A stretch of 64,000 nucleotides of DNA from Torymus aiolomorphi (Eukaryota > Arthropoda > Insecta > Hymenoptera > Torymidae), in NCBI GenBank assembly GCA_036365515.1, contig CM070877.1:14080601-14144600 (forward strand). Direction: 5' to 3'. Of this stretch, positions 52,803 to 64,000 are shown piece after piece (within the stretch, counting starts at the first letter, position 1; every line of letters starts with the position of its first letter). The notes beneath the pieces were generated by a model that saw only the letters and a program-made list of their open reading frames with translations, made no database searches and was not told the origin of the DNA. Both the position numbers and the translations under genes were made by a program.

Positions 52803-53990
52803 ACACACACGATAAAAGAAGAAAAATCGATCTTTTATTTGCTTTTCTCAGAATTAAGTAATATCTATCAATTACCAATAATCAAGGAGAGTGTCAAACA
52901 TATGTGAAACGGATTTTGACAAGTCCTTGAATGTCGATTTCTAGCAACGAAAAATGAACCTCAGCCTCTGAATTCGTTCCAATGGGATTTTTCTCATGAT
53001 CTGAGTCATCTAATCTGAAATATGCTTCATTTCAAAAAAATGATATCTCTTTTATTGATGATCACTCTTCAAGTATTTACGTTACAGAAACGAGCAGAAA
53101 AGATTCTAAAAAAAGGCGAAAAACGCTTCAATTTTATTATTGATTCGTAAAACAATGTTGATTCCTCAGGAAAATATTAACAATCAAAGATAGAAGAAAA
53201 AAATGATTTAAAATTTTCCGGCATCTCAACAATTTTTCCAGAGATATTTTTACTCAATTTTTTTTCTATCTTTGATTGCTTAATATTTTCCTGAGGAATC
53301 AATATTTATTAACGAACCAAAACTCAAATTAAAGCTTTTTTCGCCCAATTCTTTAATCATTTCTGCTCGTTTCTGCAACGTAAGCACTTGCAGAATGATG
53401 ACCAATAAAAGAGATATCAGTTTTCAACAAAATGCAGCATATTTGAGATTAGATTGGCTGATACCTTGATAAAAAAGGCCCATTGGAACGAATTACAGGG
53501 GCTGGGCTTTATTTTTCGATGCCATAAATCGACTCTCAAAAACCGTTAAAATCCCTTTCTCATATGTATGTGAAATTCCTTTAAAGTCAATCAAATATCG
53601 CGTACACCGGACAAAAGTAGACAATTGGAGCTTTCCTTTGCTCGTTCGGGAATTCAATATCAATTACCAACAAAGTTAACCAAATATCGAGTACACTGGA
53701 TAAAAGAAGAAAATTTAAGCTTTCCTTTGCTTGTTCGGGAATTCGGTAATACCAATTACTAACAAAGTCAATTAAACATCAAATACACAAGATAAGAGTA
53801 TAAAATCGAATTTTCATTTACTTTCATTCGGTTTTCTTGGATTGAAATAATATCAATTTTCAATAAAGTTATTGTGAATTTTTAGAATTTATCAGTACAT
53901 TTTTGTAACTCAAATGAAAGTTGAAAATTGATATTATTTAATTTTAAGAAAAGCAAAGGGGATCTTGCTTTTTCTACTTCTATTATGTGT
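52803..53990. mobile_element. Decayed foldback element with subterminal tandem copies
   Basis: Inverted arms are visible at several depths: GATTCCTCAGGAAAATATTA (53160) against its complement ending at 53302; TGATATCTCTTTTATTGATG (53041) against the complement ending at about 53420; and the ends CACGATAAAAGAAGAAAAA (52804) against CTACTTCTATTATGTG (about 53974). The right half also holds about three direct copies of a roughly 100-bp unit (CTTTCCTTTGCTCGTTCGGG and variants at about 53631, 53723, 53813). One copy lies in the same orientation at the left end and one in inverted orientation at the right end. Similarity between arms is moderate. No transposase frame, and target duplications are not clear. 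Confidence 0.65.
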
Positions 53991-54333
53991 ATATGATATA
54001 CGAGTTAAATTATCAAGTTCTTACTTCTTTACGTAGACCGCTTCACAACGGAGAACCAAAACAGATCGATACTTCCAACCATAAAATCACTAAAAACCAC
54101 AACACTAGCTTTATTCAGAATGTCCTTTAACCTCCAATCCTCTCCTTACTTCACCTTGTGCCCATTCATACCTCACTCGCCCACCTCCGTATACAAATAT
54201 AGACACACAGACACGCACACACTTGTCCATCCATATCATCGCTGGACCTCGCGAGGCTGGCGCGTCGAGAGGACTCGAGATTCCAGGAGCGTCGTCGCCG
54301 CCGCGGTATCGGATTCCCGGAATGACTCGGCCT

Positions 54334-54338
<5 letters not shown>

Positions 54339-54370
<32 letters not shown>
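54339..54370. repeat. (CT)16 microsatellite
   Basis: A pure CT tract followed by CACTCTCTCACTC, inside a GC-rich island. It explains the Ser-Leu-rich open frames across it. Confidence 0.95.
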
Positions 54371-54377
<7 letters not shown>

Positions 54378-56441
54378 TCACTCCCACGAGGGCCGGAATA
54401 TTATTTCACCTTTATTGCGCGTCTTCTGCGTCGTCATGCGACGATGACCCTTTTCGGCGACGTGATGAAAATGCCGAATCATCACTCGCGCGCCATTCCA
54501 CGAACGTTCGCGCGCGCGGGCTTTCATTTTGTCAAGGGTCGTGCTTCGAGACCTTTTACTTCGAGTTTGAGGAGGGGGACGGGGTGGCGGACTGGTCGAG
54601 GTGGTTTTGAGAATGGCCGAGGGAATATTTTTGAGGATTTTAAAGGAGGATACGGTGCTGTTTGATAACTAGCATGAGAAATTATTTTCGCTTCAATTAT
54701 TTCGATTTAACGCTTCTCATTGTTTTAAATAACATCATTATTTAATAATTTATCATTCGAATTTATCATTAATTGGAAATATTTTTTAAATATAAGTTGC
54801 ACTGCACGTTTCTCTCGTATTCAACATCTAGTAAAAACCGGGATCTGTTCGCAAAGGAAATGTAAAAAGAGATCAATGTTACGTCCTCCTAAGTGTATGA
54901 AAGTAGATACATGCTGAGCATAGTCAGCCATATATTTCACGTAACATCAGGTATTTTGTAACTTTATACCGGGATTTGACGACGTCATTTTTCTACTTTA
55001 GACTATATTTTCTGAATACATACCGAGATTTTCTCGAAACATGCAAATGTAACCTTGTCATACCTCGTTTCCTCGGGAGGCGCATTAAAAATGCAGATAA
55101 CCCAGAAAAAAAACTTTTTAATACTCCTTTTAGAAAACACTTTAACAAAATTTAACCGACGAATAGATTTACCCGGTAAAAAAGGCATTCATTCTTTCCA
55201 AAGCAGTGCATTTAATCTTACGGCACTATCGCGGAATGGAATATTCCGCTAACGTGTTTATTTCTCCATCAACTACTCGCACACAGACACGCGCACATAC
55301 ACTCAGACCGTATTCAATGATCCAACAACCCGCTTATCTATCCATCTATTTATCTCTGTCACTTACTCCCTTTCTCTCTCTCGCTCTCATTCCCACTTCC
55401 GCCGCCCCTTATCTCTTTGCTCAACTCCCCCTCCCCCCCCCCTCCCCACCTCCTCCACTCCTTTTATAACGAAAAGAAGAAAGGGAACGTTCCTTTATCC
55501 ATCGGTGATCGTTCAAACTCTCCCTCTTCCTCCCTCTCTCTCTCTCTCCCAGGGTTTGCTCTCTTTGCGCGGACAAGTAATAGCACTCCAACGAAGAGAG
55601 CGTGTGTGAGTGCGAGGCCCGTATTTACGCGCCCGCGCGTGTTTCCACGGACAAAAAGGGAAAAAGCGTAAGGATGCATTCGCATAGGGAGGAGGTGAGC
55701 GCGCACATGTGTGTGCGCGGCGCAGCGAGGATATGTATTACGAGATTATTGGAACTACTGTCGTGCGGGAGCTACGGTAGGTAGGATCACTGTGAATTGA
55801 TAGGAGTGGAGGATCTTTTTGCAATGAGTATCTCAATTTTTTTTTCTTTAGAAGATGAGGTTTTCATTAGAATTCATTGATTTTAATGCCGATGGATGTA
55901 AAGTGACGGGGAATTATCGAAAAAATAGCGAAAGGAATTAAAAACTTGTTTTTTACGTTAGGTTTTATTAGGAAGAACTCATATCAATAAAATCAGTAGA
56001 TTATGTCAACAATTTGAATTGAACGAGTGGTTTTACTTATTCATGTTTATGACAAATTTATCACAACATGTGTGAATTCACTGATCTCTACAATTTAATT
56101 TTCAACGTTTTATGATTTTGTCACGATTGATTGTTAATACAAAATATTATTTTCACTATGATTAAAAAAGCTTCTGAATTTAAAACTGATAAATTTAAAC
56201 TGCCTCTCAAAATTGATTGAATAAAAAAAAGAACTGAAATATCGTGTGTGTAAAAAAAGATTTCATGAATACATATTACTTTATTTATACTACGCGTCGA
56301 AAATTGAATGGAAAATCTTTCAGAAAGCAATCATTATTTGAACGAGAATAATTTTTACTTTGTTTCTCGAGCGCAAAGCACACATCAATCACTATTCACT
56401 GCCATGATATTTTCCGAGCGCGTGCGCTCCCAAAACCATGG

Positions 56442-56600
<159 letters not shown>

Positions 56601-57266
56601 TCTTGCAGCGTGCGAAAATAAAAACGAGAGAGAAATTCGGGATCATTTGCGCGTGATGAAATTTGCACGCAGACATGTGTCGGGTTTTGTCATCGCCCTC
56701 GTCGTCGTTGTTGTTGTTGTTAAATTAAAAATTGCGGAAATATACATACATACGCATGCCGCGATGAGTTGGGGACGAAAACAATTTCCCAGTCACCCGT
56801 GTGAGTGGGGTAAATAAATAAAGGCTCTTGCATGTTTGGACGACGAGGATTTAGATTGTCGTTATCGTCATTGGAGCTATCTTTTTTTTCATATTTACTC
56901 TTATCCGCTATCTGATTTGAATATATGATGTATAGCAATTGATAATAATGTGAACATGATTCCGCTACTTTTACAAGTTTTTATTATTTTCGAATTGACG
57001 CCATACTTTATGATTATTATCTTCGGTCTCCATTGAAATGAAGCATCGGAATTGAACATATTTCGTTACCTATATCTAATATATCCCACCTAACTAGAAC
57101 TGATTACATCTACAGCTATCTACGTTCATGTCCGACACAAATCCCGCATGGCGACGTCAACGTAACGAATCCTCTGAATAAATTGGTTATGACGGTAATA
57201 TAATTACGTGCTTCTATCGCATTCGCAGACATACGCTATCACGTCATTTTCACCCAAAACACTCAC

Positions 57267-57381
57267 CATTGCCAGTGGCGGTCATCAGGTCCGTGCCGAT
57301 TTGCCTGAGCTTGCTGAACGTACGTCCGCCGTCCTCCGGCGCGGCGGCGCTCGAGCCAGACTCTGGCGTCGTGGTGACCAT
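57267..57381 (-). CDS. RIM/Fife-like active-zone protein, exon 1 of 7 seen (possible start exon)
   Basis: This 115-nt exon reads ATG GTC ACC ACG and encodes 38 residues (MVTTTPESGSS... to ...TDLMTATGN) plus one leftover base. It is preceded by a pyrimidine stretch and CGCAG acceptor at 57382-57386 and ends at AATG|GTGAGT. The leftover G joins the TG of the next exon to give Val, so the frame is kept. The peptide is Ser/Ala/Gly-rich with a short basic stretch (RTFSKLRQIG) and has no recognised domain. The ATG sits directly after the acceptor, so this may be the first coding exon behind a 5'UTR intron, or an internal exon in phase 0 whose Met is incidental. RIM proteins usually carry a Rab-binding helix before the zinc finger and none is clear here. 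Exon boundaries are inferred from splice consensus and phase only. Confidence 0.72.
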
Positions 57382-60300
57382 CTGCGAGGAAAGAAAGTCG
57401 ATAATTAAAATAATCAATTTTCATTACCAAATATTACACAATCACGGAAAAAAATGGTCTTTACAGACTTCAAGTTTGTGTAATGTAAGAGTTCAAAAAG
57501 TATTCGAACTACACGATTGCCAATATGTACGTAATGCAGTCTGATTTTGGTATAGCTATAGCTCAATAAAGCGTTGAAGTGTGGCAAGTCAATGTTGGGA
57601 CTCTGAGAGGTCACCTTCGACGTGCCTTAACTTGATTTGAGACGTCGATCGTTGGGATTGCAGCAGTTCAATGTTTTGTTGAATTGTAGTACTACCAATT
57701 TCTACCTCATTCATTTCGCTTGTTGAATTGTATTATGTTAAAAGTTTTCGAACTCCTGTAGGACCATTTTTTTTCCGTGAAGTTTTATTGCGATATGTAT
57801 CTCGTAAGGTAAAGCTATCCGTCACGGGTATCATGGATGTTATAATAGAACTGTGACGTGTCATTTAAATTACATGTCAGATTGTGACATTGATACAGAG
57901 AAATGTTGAACGCGTAATACTGTAACGAGATGTTATTCGAATATAGAAATATTCGTTCCAGTCGTGGATGCTTATTACAACTTTGTAAATATGCAAAGGA
58001 TAAATGATGTTGTTTTTCACGGTTCTGGTGTCTGATGCAATTTTTAAATTCGAAAAGGTGACATTCCGAGAAATAACAAATTTTTCAGAGTGTGATAAAC
58101 TCAAAATTCTTTTTTGAAATTAATTCGATACTATTTGATAATATTTTCAACGTAGTTCTTTTGATTCATAACTAAAAATTTCAGTGAAATTCTTTTGTCA
58201 CAACAAACGCTAACCATAAACTACAAAATAAAGACGAAAACCTGCCAAAAAAAAACTCTCGAACCCTTCTCTCCGCTCTCGAATTTCAACCGCGAAAAGA
58301 TAAAATTTCAAATTCCTCTTCCTTTGACACACGATTCCTCTCCCCTCCCAATCCAGAAATTCGATTCTTCCGCATTCTTCCCCCACACCTCGTCGCATTT
58401 ATATAGTTCCTATATACCTCCTCAGCCTATAGACAAAAGGGCTGGCAATCCGAATTCCAAAGTGCACCCAGTAGCCAAAGGGGACAATGTACACATACAC
58501 ACACACGCGCGAACACTGGTGCTTCAAAAAGGTTCAAGGCCTTGGCCAATTCACATGCATATACATGCGCTGCAGGCGGTAGATCCCGTAATCAAGATGT
58601 AAATTACCGTGTGTCGTCGATTTGCCGGAGAGCCCACTCAGCGGAGGAACGGGGGAAATCGTCGCGTGAGAAAAAGAGACAAAGGAGGATTTCTTTGTAT
58701 CGCAGGCGAGCTTTGTTGTTCTTTGCAGGTAGAGGCGAAGAAAAAGAGCTTTTAAAGTGATGGACTGTTTGTGAGGAGAAGGTGGGGGAAAAGTGTAAGA
58801 GGAGTGCAGTTGAAAGGAAAAGTTGATGAGAGGAAAGCTGTTGATTATGGTCGTTTAATGATGGCTGGAGGTAGTTAGCCTAATGGATTAGTTGGCGCGC
58901 AGTGGCCTTGGGTTATTGTGCCAGTTGTGAGTGTGACATTGGCCCACTTGAGTAAGGAGTGTTGTTTTAAAGCGATGACTGGGCCACCTGTTTCAATAAC
59001 CGTTTGACTAGTTTCTGATAATATGACCAAATTCAGGTATAAGAGGCGTTCTCAACTAATTAAATTGTCGTTTCGGCAATCGCTGTTGCCCTCATTGGAA
59101 ACAATCTGTACTGGAAGTGATCTCACGCATATGAAGTTTTTATGGAAGTTATCCTCCTTCGCATGACAAGATATCAGAACTTAGAAAGTAGCCGATACAA
59201 TAATAATTCGGTTTATTAGAAAAAGTTTTTATCAAACAGTATCAACATTTTTATCTACTAAAGAAAAAGACTACATTCCAATGTTTTATAAATGTTTCAT
59301 ACGGAAACTTAACCCATATCATAATAAAAGAAGTATTTCATCCAAACATAACTCAACCAAGTCATCGTCACATGCAAACGCGCACATATATTTAGCACTT
59401 GACTTTTCCGCAATTCACGTCACCTCCACCACCGCAAGCCAACTTTTCAATGTGTCCAACCCACTTTGAAAAATCCATTCACCTCTGAATTTACGTTTCT
59501 CAAAATTGGCGACGTAAAAGTAAATCAAACACGACCAGCCTCAAACATACACCAACACACTTTCTTCCGTCCCTCGCATTTAAATTCATGCCCGACTTAA
59601 AGTAAAATATTCCATCGATATTCTCCAGCCTCGCCAAGAACATGTACCTACACCTATACATCCATACCCACGAACAAACATTACAGTCGCGAATTCCACG
59701 ATCAGCTCTCGATTTCGAATCCACCTTCTCCGGGGAATTTGCACATAGCCCGGCCAATTAAACGCTCCCGTGCGGCAATCCGACTTACCCTCGTGTGTCG
59801 AGTACTGGCGCGCCTATCACGAGGCAAGGGAGGGCAGGATACTAACGCTAAATGGATCTTTTGTGAGTGCGCACGAGCCATTGTCAAAGGCGCTGTAAAT
59901 GGACAGAGACAATTCGGCGCGCCGGAATTTTCAAAGAAAATGGGGGATAGAAGGACGGTGTGACTTTGTGCGTCGGTGAATTTATGTTATAAATGCGGGT
60001 GGTTGGAGGTTCAGTAGTTATAGGTTGGGTTAAATTAGAGGTATGTTTTGGTACTTTGATAATATAAATTGTGTAGTAACTTTTAAAGTATACGCATTAT
60101 TTTAAGTAATGTTGTATTTATGTATCTACATGTAAACAATGCGATTTGATTGGATAATAAGCTAATTAAGTTGGGTAGATTGCAACTGCTGCTGAGATGA
60201 GGATGGAATATTTACATTAAGAAAGGCATCTCATTTCATCACTAATCCTATTAGTTAGTTACTGCACAGGTAAATCTATGAATAGGTTGTTTGGAGACTC

Positions 60301-63300
60301 TAGTGACTATAGAAGTTGACCTAATAAGATATTTCCGATTAGACGGCTACATCGAATAAAATAAATGTTTGCAATCAAGATAATCAACCGTTTGATGAAT
60401 ATTCAAGCATTGATAAAACTGTAAACTCGTACTGATTATCGCTAATATATAATTTCTTTTGTGACAGGTAGGAATTAGAAACACGAGAAACGTCTTTCAT
60501 TAAAACTAACATTATTATTTCATCACGTGTAGCTTTCGCTAATCCATCAAAACATCAGCAAATAGCGATAAGAAATTTTGATTGATGTCTTCTGCTAATT
60601 TTCGTGTTTATTTAAAACAACTGTACTTTTGATAAAATCAGCATTTTATTAATTTAAAATAATATACCAAACAAGACTGATAAAAACAACCGCAGCTTAT
60701 GACTCACTGAAATCGTACACAAACGTTCCAGTCAACACACAAATCAACGAGATCCTCCTAGACTGGAGAATAAAATCCCTATCAAAAGACTTTCCCTCGA
60801 TTTTCCTTCTTCCACGCGCTCTTCTGTCGAACCGTTGCTTTGTGCGGCAACATTGTGCCCACATTTGCGAAGATCATCCACCACTCCCGCATACACATAC
60901 ACACACACATACACACACACTCAGAGCCGTACATCCTCTACTGCAATATTTTTCACGGCAGATAACGAGGAAAAAAAAAGGATACGAGGAAGTCGAGCTC
61001 AGCCTTTCTCTCTGAACGTGCCGTGCAAAAAAGGAAGCGTCCGATAACTTTGGGGGGAAAAAGTGCGTAATCTCGACTTTCCCTTTGAATGGCGCGGCGG
61101 AGAGAAGATTCGTTCGCTCATAAAAATCCAGGGCGACTCGTTGTTTTACAAACGAACTGCCTGGCCTGGCCCGCATATCATGAATCCGAAATGGCCGGGA
61201 TAAAGAGAGCCGAGTGTCTGGTACTGGCGATTTTTTTTTCAGCGGAGGGGAAAATGCTTTTCTTTTTGTTTGTTTTAATGCCTTTTTATCGGGAGGAAGA
61301 TGAATCGGTCGCTGGTGTCGGTAGGATGGAGGTTGAAAAGTTTTTGAATTATTCTTTCAAGCTGTGTAGCTTTTTGTTTATTGATTTAAAATTCTAGTGG
61401 TGTTTTGAAAAATTTTAATTTTACATCTTACAAAAATAGAAGAGAAAATACCTTTGTAAAACATGAAAGTTAAGTAAATACCGTTCTGATTGGAAGTCTG
61501 AGAAGTGGAAATTGTTTGAAGGCCATAAAGAGTTATCATTGTGAATCTTTGAGTCTTCAAATGCAAATAGCAATCAAATTTTTTTTTTAAATAACAGAAA
61601 TTTATTAGTTTAAAAAATAAAATTGAATTTGAAAGTCCCAAATATACTTTTCTTGAAAAACTATATCATTATAGCAATTCGCTTCTATCATTACAAAAAG
61701 CAACAACTCATTACCAAACTCTTTGACAAATATATACCAACTCTACACACCGCCCAAAATCTCAACTCATTCAAACCCGTCCTCGCGAAAACTCCACTAA
61801 AAAAAACGTTTGCATTAACTACACACCCTCAGCGAAATCCCAGGGCGACGCTCAATTCCGGTAACGAACTCGCCCTTAATTATAATACCGGTGCGTTCGT
61901 CGCCGTCACGTCCGCTTCTCTCTCGCGCGAGCGCGAACGCGAATTTCAAAAGTACACAGCCGCGATTACCATAAACGAGGCGAAATTTCACGCGCGCCCG
62001 GGCAAATGGTGTTTATCCCGAGCGCATTACCTCGCGTTATATACAGAGCATCGTCGGAAAATTCAAACGGAAGTGACGAGGCGCAAGGGCGAAAGGATGG
62101 GCGAGGCTGATGGATGATGGTGGCGAGGTTTGGCCGGTGATGGGTTATTTTGGTTTTGGAACAGGTATTGATGAATACTTACAGTGTTTGGCGGAAAGAT
62201 GTTTCTGTTGTCGATTGATATAATTTTTTAATGATTGTGTAAGTGGTACACTGAGAAAAGTATTTTTTTAAATATACTTCATAAAACTATCGTAGATTGT
62301 AAAAATCCAATCAAATTTCTGATATTTGAGACTATTTTTCTGTAAGCTTTACTGAAATTTCCTATAAAGTATAGCAATATTTGTCGGTATCACAATTTGC
62401 AGACGCCTTATGAAATATTGTGATAATTACTTTGTAAAAATATTGATACATTTCTCTTCTATAGTTTTATTTCAAATAATATTACCAAATTAAATGAAAA
62501 TGTAAAAAGTTGAATTTTTTGTTAGAACCTAAATAAACCAAATTATTAGAATATTCATCATAGTAAAATTCAGAAATAAAAATTCTTTTTATTAAACTCT
62601 TTTCCGAGAACTCTTTTCCTAGAAACTTTTTTCAGAAGCATATTTTATTGGATCCATTCTTCCATAAACCACGGGTCGTCAAAATTCTACAGTGAACGAA
62701 TAAAAAATTGGAAAATCAACGATGCGATATAAATCGACCAAAAAGTGAAAAAATATAAACTTCTACGATCGAAAACCTCAAAAAATACGAAATAAAGCTT
62801 GGAATCTATTGAATAAAGTACCCATACGAATATATCAAAAGAAAAACTGATACAAAAAAACCAAAAAGTAATTGAAAATAATAAAAATTAAATAGTTTTA
62901 ACAAGCAAAGTAGTACATAGTATAAAATAAAATAATAGGTCACTTACTTATTTTGTACAAAATTAATCCTTTTAAAATTTTCTAATTACTTTAAGCAGGT
63001 TTCAGACCAAGAGACCAAATCTCATTACGTATCATACGGATTCGAGCTCAATATTTAACTTTATAATAAATATATTTATAAAATTATTGATTCACATATT
63101 ATGTTCCCGCACGCCATCCTCGGAAGCGTAAGGATCAACTTATTAACACAAACCAGCTACATTAACATTTGACAATTGACAAAATGCCAAAAATCTGAAA
63201 CACGCCTAAACCCAAACACACTCAATTACCTTCCTCTCATGCTCACACCGCTCCCTAATAACTCCCTAACCCCAATTAACCAGCTCGTAAATCAAACCGA

Positions 63301-64000
63301 CAACGTCCTCCCGAAGGCGCGAAGCAGTGTCGGATCGGAAACCCCGGAGCTCTCGTACCCGCCCATTGTCACTCTCCGCTCGCTCCGCGACGTTTTATTG
63401 CCCTCGCACACGTGGCGAAGACTCATGCGTCAGATCGTAAACGCTTCGTAGTCTCCCCTATGTCTCTCGACTTCCTGTTTTTCGCGCGTACGACCGGAAA
63501 GTTTTGCATATCGACGCCGTGCAGATGCAGTTTCGCGCGGCTGTTTGACACGGAAGTTGGATAGGAAGCCGATTCGGCCCTTTTTTGGGTGGCGTGACAG
63601 AGTTTTATTGAAATTTTTCGGTGTAAAAGTTGGCGACGGAGTTTTTACGTTGCGAACGTTTAGGGAAATTTCTGTTTGCAAAATAAAACGGTACGATGGT
63701 GCATGTATTGATTGGAATTATTTAAACGGATAAAGTGTGTCTTTAATTATTATGTTTATTTAATTTAGTTTATTATCGGCAAGTTGATCGGATGTTTTTC
63801 GTTGAAAAAAAGTATTTATTCATGTATTTACACATGAATGATAATTACCGGCAACTTTACTGCGCATATCAAAACGGACAATTTATTAATATAATTCACA
63901 TGAATTTCATTAATTAAAGAAGTCTTTCGTGACGATTTAATGAATTTATCGAAAAATGTTAAAAACAAAATTGATTAAATAAAGATTAATTATACAATAA
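57382..64000 (-). other. Region 5' of exon 1 (intron or upstream flank)
   Basis: No coding exon was recognised. GC/CpG-rich islands lie at about 58200-58900, 59480-60010, 60780-61320, 61740-62160 and 63200-63720, with AT-rich sequence between (57400-58180, 60040-60700, 62200-63100). If exon 1 is internal, the host gene's 5' exons lie further right. If it holds the start codon, a promoter or 5'UTR exon could be in one of these islands, but no initiator or TATA arrangement is decisive. The 164-codon frame at 61623-62117 crosses an island and has no recognisable features. Confidence 0.55.

Noticed and set aside
54120..54665. 181-codon open frame
   Set aside because: It is held open by the CT microsatellite and a GC island; the product is a Ser-Leu repeat with compositional flanks.
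61623..62117. 164-codon open frame
   Set aside because: It runs from AT-rich into a stop-poor GC island, has no recognisable motif, and has no matching splice or start context. Chance frame.

Overview
The window is AT-rich eukaryotic DNA that reads as an insect genome, most likely a hymenopteran. That guess rests on very long introns holding a few short, well-spliced coding exons, plentiful CpG, long (GA/CT)n tracts, TA- and TTAA-flanked miniature transposons and a Penelope-like retroelement. No bacterial-style gene, rRNA, tRNA or CRISPR array is visible, and almost all long open frames are chance readings through GC-rich islands.

One gene fills the window. Seven minus-strand coding exons (57267-57381, 31357-31441, 28119-28278, 17966-18223, 10456-10615, 6590-6904, 3777-3999) join with matching intron phases at every junction and give 438 codons plus 2 nt of uninterrupted frame. 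They encode the N-terminal part of a RIM/Fife-family presynaptic active-zone scaffold. A FYVE-type C4-C4 zinc finger is split across exons 3 and 4, and is followed by a long basic, Ser/Arg/Gly-rich linker with repeated R-x-x-S sites. The PDZ and C2 domains expected of this family are not in the window and should lie beyond its left end. Exon 1 begins exactly with ATG after an acceptor, so a start there is possible but unproven. The intron between exons 1 and 2 is about 25.8 kb.

The introns hold the rest. There is a 5'-truncated Penelope-like element at 23837-25761 with a GIY-YIG endonuclease remnant, a 105-bp terminal inverted repeat, a large internal hairpin and a hammerhead-ribozyme-like core. 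There are several non-autonomous DNA elements: TA-flanked at 14510-15639, 26897-27169 and 34536-35910; TTAA-flanked at 1000-1497, 38893-39620 and 40306-40526; foldback elements at 37991-38422 and 52803-53990. Simple repeats are also present.

The most unusual large-scale signal is a train of GC- and CpG-rich islands roughly every 1-3 kb throughout the introns. At most of them the plus strand changes from C-rich, G-poor on the left to G-rich, C-poor on the right. The genes listed do not explain this recurrent skew switch.
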